From Sphaerisporangium rhizosphaerae (GTDB lineage: Bacteria > Actinomycetota > Actinomycetes > Streptosporangiales > Streptosporangiaceae), in the NCBI RefSeq assembly GCF_042665155.1, contig NZ_JBHTCG010000004.1:372001-436000 (forward strand): a stretch of DNA of 64,000 nt, given 5' to 3'. Positions 33,138-41,479 of the stretch are shown piece after piece. How positions within the stretch are numbered: the first letter of the stretch is position 1; the number at the start of each line of letters is the position of its first letter. A model generated the notes under the pieces. The model was not told where the DNA came from. It worked only from the letters and a program-made list of their open reading frames with translations, and ran no database searches. The translations under genes were made by a program, and so were the position numbers.

Positions 33138-34982
33138 TCACAGATGCCAGCCGAGCAAGTTCCAGTGCCCGCAGAACCAGAGGAGGGCGAGCAGTCCCGC
33201 CAGCACGACCACCTGGTGGCCGCGGGCCAGGACGCCCGCGCGCCGCCAGGCCCTCACGGTGGCGGCGATCGCGGCGACGGTGAGTGCGAGGACCAGCAGC
33301 GGCAGCACCAGGAGGACCTGGACGTTGGTCGGCACGCCGTACAGGATGCTCGTGTCGCCGGTCAGGACCAGCGTGAACAGCACCACGAACACCAGTCCGA
33401 CCGCGGCGGCGAGCCCGGTCAGGACACGCCCGGCGCGCCAGACACGCGGAACGGGACGCTTCTTGACCCGGCGGACCACAGCGGCCACCGGCAGGCCGAG
33501 CACGGCGGTCAGGGCGGTGACGGCGAACAGCAGGACGATGACGACATTGACCGGCGGGGTATCCCACCAGGGGACGCGTTGGTAGGCGGGGCCGTCCGTG
33601 GCCACGTACGCGACACCGCTCCCGCCGGCCACCAGCGCCAGCCGCTGCGTGCCGCCGTTCTGCTGATACAGCCCGGGTCCCAGCGGGCTCCACGTCGAGC
33701 CCCTGAAGCTGAGCTTCCCGCCCTCCACCCGCAGCGAGGTGGAATCGGTCAGGGCGACCACCTTCTCGATGCTGGACTCGGCGGACCGGGTGAGCTTGTA
33801 GAAGCCTTCAACAGGCATGACGGAAGCACCGCCGTCGGGCACGGCGCGCTTTCCGGGCAGAAAGCGGTCGAAGAAGGCAGGAATGATCTTGGTAAAGGCG
33901 TCGGCTCCGCCCAGACCGTTCGTGGACACGAACAGGCCGAGGTCGGCGTCGGGCACCAGCAGCAACGCGCTCTGGAAGCCCTCCCAGCCACCGTCGTGCA
34001 TGATCACGCGATGCCCGTTGAGCGTCTGCTCCTTGAACCCGTGGGCGTACCCGTCGATGCGCGGATCGGCCGCGAACGTCCGCCGATGCATGAGCCGGGC
34101 CGTCGGCCCGTCGAGGATGCGCTGGTCGCCGAAGCGTCCTTCCCGCAGGTGGGCGATCATGAAGTGGGCCATGTCGTTCGCGGTGGCACTGATCGACCCG
34201 TCGGGGGCGAGGTTGTCGAAGACGAACGGCTTGCGCCGATACGCCCCGCCCTCGTAGTCGTAGCTGCGCGCCAGATCAGTGGCCAAGGGGGCGGGGACGG
34301 GCTCGGCGGCCGTGCTGTGCCGCATCGCGAGCGGGCCGAGGATGTGGTCGCGCACGTACTGGTCATAAGGCTGCCCGCTCACCCGCGACACGATGTATCC
34401 GGCCAGCGCCGCCCCATAGTTCGAGTACGCCGACACCTCGCCGGGCGGGCGCACCCGCGCGGGCATGTTGCCGGCGAGATAGTTCCCCAAGGGCGGCACG
34501 TCGTCCTTGCTCCGCGCCCCCACGCCGATCGTGCGGTCCTCGAACCCGGCCGTGTGGTCCATCAGGTCCTGCAGCGTGATCGGCCGGGGGTAGGTCGCGG
34601 GGATACGGAACGCGGTGAGGTAGCGGTTCACGTCCGCCTTCAGGTCCAGCTTGCCCTGCTCAACCTGCTGCATCACCGCGGTCCAGGTGAACAGCTTGGT
34701 GATCGAGGCGATCCGGACCATTGAGGTGCCCGGGTCGAAGGGCCTGCGGTTCTCGACGTCGGCCAGTCCGTACCCCTTGCTGAAGAGCATCTTCCCACCG
34801 CCCACCACCGAGACGACCGCGCCCGGCACGTGGCCGGCCGTCAGCCCGTCCGTCATCGCGGCGTCGAAGAAATCTGCCAGAGCACGTTCCTCCGGAATGT
34901 CGATGGCTGCCACGGCGGGACGCGGCACGAGGATCACCAGCGCCGCGCACACCGCGACGAGCAGCGAACGGAAGACATACAC
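33138..34982 (-). CDS. Beta-lactamase-fold serine hydrolase with C-terminal membrane domain
   Basis: 614-aa exported serine hydrolase (class C beta-lactamase / esterase EstB / D-aminopeptidase superfamily). Signal peptide at residues 1-25. The active-site SITK is at 93-96, the YSNYG motif follows, and HDGGWEG supplies the third motif. After the catalytic domain comes a small beta domain and four C-terminal membrane helices, so the enzyme is tethered outside the cell. GTG start at 34982 with AGGAG 8 nt upstream. It is divergent from a two-component system that may control it. Such proteins act on peptides or esters rather than giving resistance. Confidence 0.88.
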   Translation of the reverse strand: MYVFRSLLVAVCAALVILVPRPAVAAIDIPEERALADFFDAAMTDGLTAGHVPGAVVSVVGGGKMLFSKGYGLADVENRRPFDPGTSMVRIASITKLFTWTAVMQQVEQGKLDLKADVNRYLTAFRIPATYPRPITLQDLMDHTAGFEDRTIGVGARSKDDVPPLGNYLAGNMPARVRPPGEVSAYSNYGAALAGYIVSRVSGQPYDQYVRDHILGPLAMRHSTAAEPVPAPLATDLARSYDYEGGAYRRKPFVFDNLAPDGSISATANDMAHFMIAHLREGRFGDQRILDGPTARLMHRRTFAADPRIDGYAHGFKEQTLNGHRVIMHDGGWEGFQSALLLVPDADLGLFVSTNGLGGADAFTKIIPAFFDRFLPGKRAVPDGGASVMPVEGFYKLTRSAESSIEKVVALTDSTSLRVEGGKLSFRGSTWSPLGPGLYQQNGGTQRLALVAGGSGVAYVATDGPAYQRVPWWDTPPVNVVIVLLFAVTALTAVLGLPVAAVVRRVKKRPVPRVWRAGRVLTGLAAAVGLVFVVLFTLVLTGDTSILYGVPTNVQVLLVLPLLVLALTVAAIAATVRAWRRAGVLARGHQVVVLAGLLALLWFCGHWNLLGWHL

Positions 34983-35149
34983 GGGACGGCTCCTGACCTT
35001 GTCGAGGCCATCCACGATGCGGCCGGCGAGAGTGCGGCCGCATCGCCATCGCGGCCACAGGCGCCTCCGACGAAAGTCGGAGACCGCCCGGCATCCGGCA
35101 CCGACCCCGGTCTGAGGTGGCGCGCCGCCGCCCTGGCTACGCTGGACCG

Positions 35150-36301
35150 ATGCTGTCGTACCGCGCGGCGCTGCGGCGGATGGCCGCGCTCGGGCCATAC
35201 GCGATCAGCGCGGCCTCCGTGGCGCTCTGCCTGTTCCTCACCGTCCTGGCGGTCAAGACGCCGTGGGCGCCGCTGCCGCGACCCGTCATCGCCGCCGCCG
35301 GGCTGGCAGGCACGGGTGCGGTCTGGTTCCGGGGCCGGTGGCCGGTCGCGGTGGCCGTCGTCGGGGCGGGCGCGTACGTGCTGTCGGGCAATCCGGGGCC
35401 GCTGCTGATCAGCCTGTTCTCCGGCGCGGGCACGCGTTTCCTGGCGCTGGCGGCGATCGGCATGGCGGGGTTCCTCGCCCAGCAGTGGGTGGACGGCGGC
35501 CGGTTGGGCACGGACGCGCTGATCTCAGCGGTGACCGCCACCGGGGCCACGCTGGCGGCCGGGGCTTACGTCACCACCCGCCGCGAGCTGACCCGATCGC
35601 TGCGCGAGCGCGCCGAACGCGCCGAGACCGAGCAGCGTCTGCGTGACGAGCAGGCGAGGTCCGCTGAGCGCGGCCGGATCGCCCGGGAGATGCACGACGT
35701 GCTCGCGCACAAGATGACGCTCATCTCGCTGCACGCCGGCGGCCTGGAGGTGAACGCGAGCGCAGGGCCGGAGCGCGTCGAGCGGGAGGCGGCGCTGATC
35801 AGGCTCAGCGCGCGGGAGGCGCTCGAAGAGCTGCGCAAGATCCTTGGCGTGCTGCACGCCGGGCCCGACGATGACGACGACGACTTCCCCGACCTGCGGC
35901 GGCTGGTGGACTCCTGGGTATCGGCCGGCGGGACCGTCACCCTGCACGGCGATATCGGCACGTGGCCACCGGAAACGGCCAGGGCCGCGCATCGCCTCGT
36001 CCAGGAGGGCCTGACCAATGCGCACAAGCACGCCCACGGGGCCCCGGTCACGGTCACGGCGACCGGGAGCAGGGAAGCCGGCGTCACGATCGCGGTCGCC
36101 AATGGACGATCGCCCCAGCCGAGTCCGGAGACCGGCGCCGGGGTCGGTCTGGTGGGCCTGGCGGAGCGGTTCCGGCTGATCGGCGGAACGGTGCGCGGCG
36201 GGCCGGACGATGCGGGAGGCTGGCGTCTTGAGGGCCGACTGCCGTGGCACGCCGCAGACGCATCCCCAAGGGAATCACATGATCAGGACACTGCTGGTTG
36301 A
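35150..36301 (+). CDS. NarL-type sensor histidine kinase
   Basis: 383-aa membrane kinase. Five or so helices in residues 15-140 form the sensor; the HisKA_3 dimerisation domain has REMHDVLAHKM with the phosphoacceptor H182. The HATPase domain (VQEGLTNAHKHAHG, GVGLVGLAERF) completes it. ATG at 35150 lies 6 nt after TACGCT, implying a leaderless mRNA; a GTG at 35117 is the alternative. It overlaps the response regulator by 23 bp and is divergent from the serine hydrolase. Confidence 0.92.
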   Translation: MLSYRAALRRMAALGPYAISAASVALCLFLTVLAVKTPWAPLPRPVIAAAGLAGTGAVWFRGRWPVAVAVVGAGAYVLSGNPGPLLISLFSGAGTRFLALAAIGMAGFLAQQWVDGGRLGTDALISAVTATGATLAAGAYVTTRRELTRSLRERAERAETEQRLRDEQARSAERGRIAREMHDVLAHKMTLISLHAGGLEVNASAGPERVEREAALIRLSAREALEELRKILGVLHAGPDDDDDDFPDLRRLVDSWVSAGGTVTLHGDIGTWPPETARAAHRLVQEGLTNAHKHAHGAPVTVTATGSREAGVTIAVANGRSPQPSPETGAGVGLVGLAERFRLIGGTVRGGPDDAGGWRLEGRLPWHAADASPRESHDQDTAG

Positions 36302-36932
36302 CGACGAGTCGCTGATCCGCGCGGGGCTGCGGTTCATCATCGAGTCCGCACCCGACGTGGAGGTCGTGGGCGAGGCCGAGGACGGCAACCAGGCCGTCGA
36401 CGCGGTCCGCCGCCTGAGGCCCGACGTCGTACTGATGGACGTCAGGATGCCCCGGTACGACGGCCTGGCCGCCACCGGTGCCATCCGCCGGCTCGCCCGG
36501 GCACCCGCGGTGATCATCCTTACCACGTTCGACAGCGACGAGCACATCCTCACCGCCCTGGAGGCGGGAGCCTGCGGGTTCCTACTCAAGGACACCTCGC
36601 CGCACGACCTGATCCGGGCGATCCGTCTCGCGCACGGCGGCGACTCGATGCTGTCCCCGCGGGTCACTCGGCGGCTGATCCACCGGCTCACCACCGACCA
36701 GCCGATTCGGCGCCGCCGTGACGCGCTCGCCCGGCTGGAGGCCCTGACCGGCCGCGAGCGCGAGGTACTCACCGAGATCGGGCTCGGCCACTCCAACACC
36801 GAGATCGCAACCCGCCTGAACATGAGCGAGGCCACGGTCAAGAGCCACATCTCCCACCTGTTCGACAAGCTCGCCGTCACGAACCGCGTACAGGTGGCCA
36901 TCGCCGCCTACCGCGCCGGCCTAGTCGACTGA
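36279..36932 (+). CDS. NarL/FixJ-family response regulator
   Basis: 217-aa regulator. Receiver domain with acidic DDE near residues 9-11, phosphoacceptor D54 (LMDVRMPRYDG) and the switch T/K residues (ILTTFD, FLLKDTSP). The C-terminal LuxR helix-turn-helix is LTGREREVLTEIGLGHSNTE and ATRLNMSEATVKSHI. ATG at 36279 has AAGGGA upstream. Cognate partner of the overlapping kinase. Probable target is the divergent hydrolase gene. Confidence 0.93.
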   Translation: MIRTLLVDDESLIRAGLRFIIESAPDVEVVGEAEDGNQAVDAVRRLRPDVVLMDVRMPRYDGLAATGAIRRLARAPAVIILTTFDSDEHILTALEAGACGFLLKDTSPHDLIRAIRLAHGGDSMLSPRVTRRLIHRLTTDQPIRRRRDALARLEALTGREREVLTEIGLGHSNTEIATRLNMSEATVKSHISHLFDKLAVTNRVQVAIAAYRAGLVD

Positions 36933-37358
36933 TTCTTGGCCCAGCCCTCGCGACCGGGACTGTACGAACAACAACGCCCCTGTCCCGTGATCAGTGGTGG
37001 CGCTCAGTGATCACCTGCCGGCCTGCGGCGTGCTGAAGAGCCACGACCTGGTCGGTGTGGTGTTCTCGAGGCTGTTCGACCTGGTCATCAAGGATGTGAT
37101 GGACGAGAACGACCTCATTCGGGTCATGGCCGCACTCGCAATGAGTGAGACCAACCAGCCAGACCACCTCCGTGCCGCCGATGCCGCAGTAGCGAGCCGC
37201 CCTGCCGCACCACTGGATACGGCCGCCCTATTGCTATAGAGATCGGCAGGTCTGCCATGAGATGAGCGGCAGAACGGCCATCAATCTCTCGGCGAATCTG
37301 CCACGAAAGATGCGGCAAATCTGCCACACGTAGAGGTGAGCCCGCCTATCCTGAGCCA
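36933..37358. other. Gene-poor stretch before the DUF4143 ATPase
   Basis: 426 bp. A short open frame at 36994-37239 has no ribosome site and no recognisable family, so it is not called. An ATGCCGCAGTA-type fragment near 37179 resembles the dispersed repeat at 38651, 39309 and 40409. Bases 37245-37336 are a four-unit 23-bp tandem repeat. Confidence 0.5.
37245..37336. repeat. 23-bp tandem repeat, four units, each with a 12-bp palindrome-like core
   Basis: Units start at 37245, 37268, 37291 and 37314, exactly 23 bp apart. Each opens with GGC-RRR-TCTGCC or a close variant: GGCAGGTCTGCC, GGCAGAACGGCC, GGCGAATCTGCC, GGCAAATCTGCC. The GGCA/TGCC arms are self-complementary. The array ends 22 bp before the GTG of the DUF4143 ATPase, so it probably includes or abuts its promoter. 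Confidence 0.9.
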
Positions 37359-38627
37359 GTGGACACCGATGAGCTGACGGTCTTCCCCCGGCGTGCGGAA
37401 GCCATGGCTGTGGAGGCACTGGTCGACACCCGTGTCGTAGTGATCAATGGCGCCAGGCAAGTCGGCAAGAGCACCCTGGCCCAGGCGATCGTGCACAGGA
37501 CGCCGGGATCACGGGAGATTTATCTGGATCAGGCGGCGGTGCGCGCTGCGGCACGACAGGACCCTGACGGAGTCGTCCACCATGACGGGCTCATGCTCAT
37601 CGACGAGGTCCAGCGCGTACCCGACCTCCTGCTCTCCATCAAACGCGAGGTGGACGCCGACCCTCGCCCAGGACGCTTCCTGCTGACAGGCTCGGCCCGG
37701 CTACTTGGCCTACGTGATCTTCCCGACGCACTTCCCGGCCGATCCGAGACGATCGAACTCTGGCCGCTCTCCCAGGGGGAAATCGAGCGCAGCGCCGACG
37801 GATTCGTGGATGCGGCGTTCCAGAAGGGCCCTGACCTCGAGATTCCGAGATCCCGACTCCGCAGAGCCGATTACCTTGACCGCGCACTACGGGGCGGATA
37901 CCCGGAAGCGGTCCACCGTCCTACACATCGGAGAAGGGCACGGTTCTTCGAGTCCTACATCTCCGATCTGATCAACCGGGACGTTAAACAGGTCTCCGAT
38001 ATTGAGCGGCCCGCGGACATGCGGCGCCTACTGAACGTTCTCTGTGGACGCATGGGCGGGCTGACAGTGATCGACAACATCAGTCGTGACCTCGGACTTC
38101 CGCGCAACACCGTGAAACGGTACGTCGACCTGCTCGACCTGGTTTATGTCATCAGGCGGATACCGGCCTGGTCGTCCAATGCCACAACTCGTGCGGTCGC
38201 GACCCCCAAGCTACTAATCGTGGACTCCGGACTGGGGGCACACCTGGCAGGTCTCACCCCAGCCCGGACTACCGGCATAACCGCCCCGGTGGGGCCCCTG
38301 CTGGAGAACTTCGCCCTGGGCGAGCTGGCTCGCCAACTGACATGGGTCGAGGAGCCCGTACGCCTCTACCACTATCGCGACCGAGACAACGTCGAAGTCG
38401 ACGGCATCCTGGAACGAGCAACCGGCGAAGTCGTCGGCATCGAGGTCAAGGCGGCCGAAACCGTACGCGCAGACGACTTCAAGGGACTCCAGCACCTGGC
38501 CCGCAAGCTCGGTGACCGCCTGATCGCCGGCTTCGTCCTCTACGCGGGTCAAGAAACACTCCCATTCGGGGACCGTATGCGGGCCCTGCCACTGTCCGCG
38601 CTGTGGGAAGCGGCCCCAGCCTCCTGA
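37359..38627 (+). CDS. AAA+ ATPase with DUF4143 C-terminal domain
   Basis: 422-aa ATP-binding protein. Walker A GARQVGKST at residues 31-39 and Walker B LMLIDEVQRV at 79-88, then an AAA_14 core. The C-terminal DUF4143 domain is a restriction-endonuclease-like fold with the PD-(D/E)xK-type pattern (DNVEVDGILE ... GIEVKAAE). Such genes are widespread, patchy and horizontally moved; their role is undefined, with defence or mobile-element links proposed. GTG start. Codon use is less GC3-biased than the surroundings, which fits acquisition. The last ~50 bp recur at 39238. Confidence 0.88.
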   Translation: MDTDELTVFPRRAEAMAVEALVDTRVVVINGARQVGKSTLAQAIVHRTPGSREIYLDQAAVRAAARQDPDGVVHHDGLMLIDEVQRVPDLLLSIKREVDADPRPGRFLLTGSARLLGLRDLPDALPGRSETIELWPLSQGEIERSADGFVDAAFQKGPDLEIPRSRLRRADYLDRALRGGYPEAVHRPTHRRRARFFESYISDLINRDVKQVSDIERPADMRRLLNVLCGRMGGLTVIDNISRDLGLPRNTVKRYVDLLDLVYVIRRIPAWSSNATTRAVATPKLLIVDSGLGAHLAGLTPARTTGITAPVGPLLENFALGELARQLTWVEEPVRLYHYRDRDNVEVDGILERATGEVVGIEVKAAETVRADDFKGLQHLARKLGDRLIAGFVLYAGQETLPFGDRMRALPLSALWEAAPAS

Positions 38628-38693
38628 CCCGATCGGGCACCACGCCGAAGGGTCACCTGCGTTGACACCGGTCCCGCCGATGCCGCAATAACC
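38577..38693. repeat. ~115-bp direct repeat, left copy (3' end of the ATPase gene)
   Basis: From ATGCGGGCCCTGCCACTGTC through the stop codon and a downstream GGGTCACCTGCGTTGACACC segment, this is repeated with small changes at 39238-39351. The cupin gene lies between the two copies. Confidence 0.85.
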
Positions 38694-38699
38694 ATTCGG
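38651..38699. repeat. 49-bp dispersed repeat, copy A
   Basis: GGTCACCT...TTGAC...GGT...GCCGATGCCGCA...ACCATT..GG. Further copies lie at 39309-39357 (B) and 40409-40457 (C, about 38 of 49 bases identical), with a partial match near 37172-37190. On the minus strand all carry TGCGGCATCGGC. Probably a small non-autonomous interspersed element. Confidence 0.7.
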
Positions 38700-38780
38700 C
38701 ACCTCAAAGAGGTATTGCTGGTGCTAGTGGCTCGCCTCGCGCGGTACTACGGGGCCGTCGGCCCAGCACGTCGCGGTTCC

Positions 38781-39176
38781 TTACGCCAGCTCGTGACCGG
38801 TAGTACTGTCCACCGCGTCCGGAATCTCCCCTTCGTGGCGATCCCCGGTGGTCAGAGTCCCTGACGGCTCGAACATGAGAATCGCCCCACCAGGTGACGA
38901 CGGCTTGTGCTCGACGCCTCTAGGTACGACGAACGTGTCGCCCTTCTTGAGCACGACCGTGGTCTCGCCGCCCTCGGCGTCGCGCATGGCGATGTCGAAC
39001 CGGCCGTCGAGCACCAGGAAGAACTCATCGGTCTCCTCGTGCGCATGCCAGACGTGCTCTCCGCTGGTATGGGCGATCCGCACGTCGTAGTCGTTCATGC
39101 GGGCAACGATTCTGGGGCTGTAGACGTCGTCGAAGGACGCGAGCGCCTCTGTCAGGTTGACGGGTTCGGTCTTCAT
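38781..39176 (-). CDS. Cupin-domain protein
   Basis: 131-aa single-domain cupin. The metal motif HVWHAHEETDEFFLVLDG gives H44, H46 and E51 or nearby, and the second motif includes GVEHKP, so a mononuclear metal site is likely. ATG at 39176 with GGAAG upstream; another ATG lies three codons earlier. It stands alone, between two ~115-bp direct repeats of the ATPase 3' end, suggesting it arrived as an insertion with duplication. Enzymatic role unknown. Confidence 0.85.
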   Translation of the reverse strand: MKTEPVNLTEALASFDDVYSPRIVARMNDYDVRIAHTSGEHVWHAHEETDEFFLVLDGRFDIAMRDAEGGETTVVLKKGDTFVVPRGVEHKPSSPGGAILMFEPSGTLTTGDRHEGEIPDAVDSTTGHELA

Positions 39177-39237
39177 GCCATCCATCTTCCGAGGATACCG
39201 ATAACGGATCTTGCACGATCTTGACATCGACAACCGA

Positions 39238-39351
39238 ATGCGAGCCCTGCCACTGTCCGCTATGGGAAGCGACCCCCAGCCTCTGACCTGTCGGCGATCA
39301 CGCCGAAGGGTCACCTGCGTTGACACCGGTGCCAACGATGCCGCAGTAACC
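39238..39351. repeat. ~115-bp direct repeat, right copy
   Basis: Degenerate copy of 38577-38693 including ATGCGAGCCCTGCCACTGTC, a broken end of the ATPase coding sequence and the GGGTCACCTGCGTTGACACC segment. Small deletions destroy the reading frame. Confidence 0.85.
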
Positions 39352-39404
39352 CAGCATCGAGGGGTTTCCGCCGTCGCGGCTCCAACCTGAACGGCGGCTT
39401 CGGG

Positions 39405-39938
39405 CTAACGGGACCCCGAGCGGAACTCCGTCCAGAGATCGACGGCTTGCTCCAGGTCGAGTGCCGCTACATCCTCGCGGGCCATGCCGACTGTGTAGAT
39501 CAAGCGATTGGCGAGCCAGTCAGGAACCGGCTCTCGTGCAGGTAGCTCGTCAAGGTGGATGTGATCGGTCATAGTTCCGAGGCGGTCGATGACCTCGCCG
39601 AGGCGGACGACATCGGGACGCGAACCGCCGGCCGCCCGGACTCGTGCCTTGGCCTCGGCGTAGACCTCCGCGTCGGCCCTCTCGCCGACTGCCCAGATCT
39701 CGCAGATTTCGACCGCCTTGTCATCGGTGATCCGATAGACGACCCGCCAGGTGTTCCGGCCGACGACGAGCTTACGGAATCCGGTGAGTTCCCCACCTAG
39801 TGGGTAACCGGCCTCGGGGTTTTCCAGCAACAGAAGGATCTTCTTCAGAACCTTGGGAACCGCGTCCGGGCCGATCCTGCGAAGATCGTCAACGGCCGGG
39901 TCGGTGAATACGACGTCGGACACGCTATTCGTCGTCAT
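39405..39938 (-). CDS. ParE/RelE-type toxin with long C-terminal extension
   Basis: 177-aa protein. Residues 1-85 are a ParE/RelE toxin domain (VVFTDPAVDDLRRIGPDAV ... LRKLVVGRNTWRVVYRI-like core, seen as FRKLVVGRNTWRVVYRITDD, and CEIWAVGERADAEVY). A further ~90 residues (HIHLDELPAREPVPDWLANR and onward) double the usual size and match nothing I know. The ATG lies inside the antitoxin stop region (14-bp overlap), the classical coupled antitoxin-toxin order. The toxin domain would cleave ribosome-bound mRNA or inhibit gyrase; which is not predictable. Confidence 0.85.
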   Translation of the reverse strand: MTTNSVSDVVFTDPAVDDLRRIGPDAVPKVLKKILLLLENPEAGYPLGGELTGFRKLVVGRNTWRVVYRITDDKAVEICEIWAVGERADAEVYAEAKARVRAAGGSRPDVVRLGEVIDRLGTMTDHIHLDELPAREPVPDWLANRLIYTVGMAREDVAALDLEQAVDLWTEFRSGSR

Positions 39939-40236
39939 CCGGAAGCGCGGCCAGCGACTCACGGGTATGCCCGAAGGCGGAAAGGACATCATCGATCGAC
40001 GTCCGTCGCCCGCTGTCGGTCGCCGCCCGTACGAGAACCAGCGCCAGATCGCGCAGATCGGCCGCGGCCTCTTCCAGCTCGTTGAGACGCCGCATGCTCA
40101 CGACCGCCGCAACCGGCTGATGCCGACGGGTTACCACCAGATCTGTCCCATGCTCCGCATCGGCCACCAGGCGGGCCACCCCTCGCTGCGCGGCCTCGGT
40201 GACCGTGAGCTCGGTCGCATCGTGGAGAACAGTCAT
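39925..40236 (-). CDS. Phd/YefM-family antitoxin
   Basis: 103-aa antitoxin. The N-terminal Phd/YefM DNA-binding domain (LTVTEAAQRGVARLVADAEHG, VVTRRHQPVAAVVSM) is followed by an acidic toxin-binding tail (AFGHTRESLAALPDDDE). First gene of the toxin-antitoxin operon. A TTGTCG-N17-TATAGT promoter ends 6 nt before the ATG, so the transcript should be leaderless. Autorepression is expected for the family. Confidence 0.88.
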   Translation of the reverse strand: MTVLHDATELTVTEAAQRGVARLVADAEHGTDLVVTRRHQPVAAVVSMRRLNELEEAAADLRDLALVLVRAATDSGRRTSIDDVLSAFGHTRESLAALPDDDE

Positions 40237-40242
40237 GCAGAA

Positions 40243-40271
40243 ACTATATAGGAAGCTGTACAGAACGACAA
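40243..40271 (-). promoter_or_regulatory. Toxin-antitoxin promoter
   Basis: Minus strand -35 TTGTCG (40271-40266), 17 nt, -10 TATAGT (40248-40243), then 6 nt to the antitoxin ATG at 40236. It lies in an AT-rich island. Confidence 0.75.
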
Positions 40272-40408
40272 TCACTGAACCGCATCGCAGGCCGTCGTAG
40301 CGGAACGGCCTGCGCCTGCAAGGGTCGGCGGAGCCTCCGGCAGCATGTGACGAGGTACGCCTCAGTCGAGGCCGGGGGCCGGGGCCGTCTGGGATCGCTT
40401 CACCGGAC

Positions 40409-40532
40409 GGTCACCTAGCTTGACGTTGGTATCGCCGATGCCGCAGTGACCATTGGGTGCATGCCGGCACAGTTCCTCCCAGCCCCTGACTGCGTCGCTG
40501 GTGGCGAACCGGACGTCCCACTCATCGTCCCG
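40409..40532 (-). pseudogene. RelE-like toxin fragment interrupted by the dispersed repeat
   Basis: The minus strand at about 40452-40532 reads DDEWDVRFATSDAVRGWEEL then CRHAPN, the opening of a RelE-type toxin. It then runs straight into copy C of the 49-bp repeat (40409-40457), after which toxin similarity is lost. No start codon in frame with a good site is evident. The rest of 40237-40654 has only the TA promoter. Confidence 0.65.
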
Positions 40533-40654
40533 CCGGGACCTGCCGCCAAGGCCACGCGCGGCGGGGAGCACCGCAGCGCGGCGCGCTCTGGCGCCGCCTT
40601 GACGCAGTAGAAAAGCTTCGCCGTGATCACTGTCCGTGTCCAGACGTCCGACGC

Positions 40655-41104
40655 CTACGGCTGCGCCCAACTCTGTCGCTGAAGCCATTCGGCATGCTTC
40701 GCGTAGATCAGAGCGTGCCCGTTCGGTCGGTCATCACGGTCAGCCAGGAACTGATCGAGCGCTTGGAACAGCACCGTCACGGCGGTGCTGTTCCGTTCGT
40801 CATTGATCGGGCCGACATCCAAGGACCTGACCTCCGTAGGGAACGCCAGCATGAGCACGAGCGCTTCCCAGACCAGGTTGTTTCCCCTGTTCACCTGGAC
40901 GATCAGCCACTCCCTGAATCCGGCCAAGAGTGTATGACCGCTGCCGGCGTGGAACCCAGCAATGAAGGTCGCGAACGCGCGGTATGAGCCGTCCAGCCCA
41001 TAAGAACCTGGTCGTCGATGGATCTCCGCCATGTACTCACGAGGCGTCCACGTGGCGACCGATGACACCTCACCCGCTACCGGGAGAGCTTCTTCAGGCT
41101 TCAC
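40655..41104 (-). CDS. Hypothetical protein, immunity-protein-like
   Basis: 149-aa soluble protein without a recognised domain. The clearest segment is REYMAEIHRRPGSYGLDGSY followed by FATFIAGFHAGSG, GFREWLIVQV and LVWEALVLMLAFP. Short proteins of this make-up occur as lone genes in actinomycete accessory regions and resemble contact-toxin immunity proteins in size and Trp/Leu content, but that is speculation. GTG at 41104 is the assumed start; TTG at 41119 is the alternative. No good ribosome site. Confidence 0.6.
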   Translation of the reverse strand: MKPEEALPVAGEVSSVATWTPREYMAEIHRRPGSYGLDGSYRAFATFIAGFHAGSGHTLLAGFREWLIVQVNRGNNLVWEALVLMLAFPTEVRSLDVGPINDERNSTAVTVLFQALDQFLADRDDRPNGHALIYAKHAEWLQRQSWAQP

Positions 41105-41479
41105 CGGACCGCAGCCCAACTAGGCAGCCACGCCCGTTCCAATGAGGCTGCGGTGGCCCTGGGCGGAGCACTATTGGGGAGTTCCGGCTTCTGATCAGCA
41201 TAGGCGTCACGACCTACGATGCCTTGACTTGAGGAAGTCGTCCACCCACTTCTTGCTGCTACGCCACATGCCGTCGTCTCCCTTGACCGCACGTAGTCGT
41301 CGTCCCCGTACGGCAGCGACGCGCAGTGCGTTTGGGGCCTTGGATAGGTGCGCTCGTTCGTCAGGTGCCCGTGGCGGTTGATCAGGGCCGTGAGCGCCGC
41401 ACGGGTCTCGAGCGTGTGGGCGTCCTGGTCGGGTGGGCGCCTGGCGGATCTGGTGTTTGAGGCGTGCAGGCTGTGATCT
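41105..41479. other. Decayed coding remnants, no intact gene
   Basis: 375 bp. Minus-strand fragments in different frames read DGMWRSSKKWVDDFLKSRHR (41220-41280) and HTLETRAALTALINRHGHL (41350-41420), with stops and frameshifts between. They look like pieces of one or two old genes of unknown family. Confidence 0.4.

Noticed and set aside
33138..34982. Beta-lactamase resistance gene
   Set aside because: SITK and YSN motifs fit the superfamily, but the C-terminal membrane domain and length point to a tethered esterase or peptidase.
36994..37239. Possible 81-aa gene (begins VALSDHLPACGVLKSHDLV)
   Set aside because: No ribosome site, no recognisable domain, and its end runs into dispersed-repeat sequence. 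A decayed fragment cannot be excluded.
37245..37336. CRISPR-like array
   Set aside because: The units are contiguous 23-bp repeats without unique spacers and there are no cas genes.
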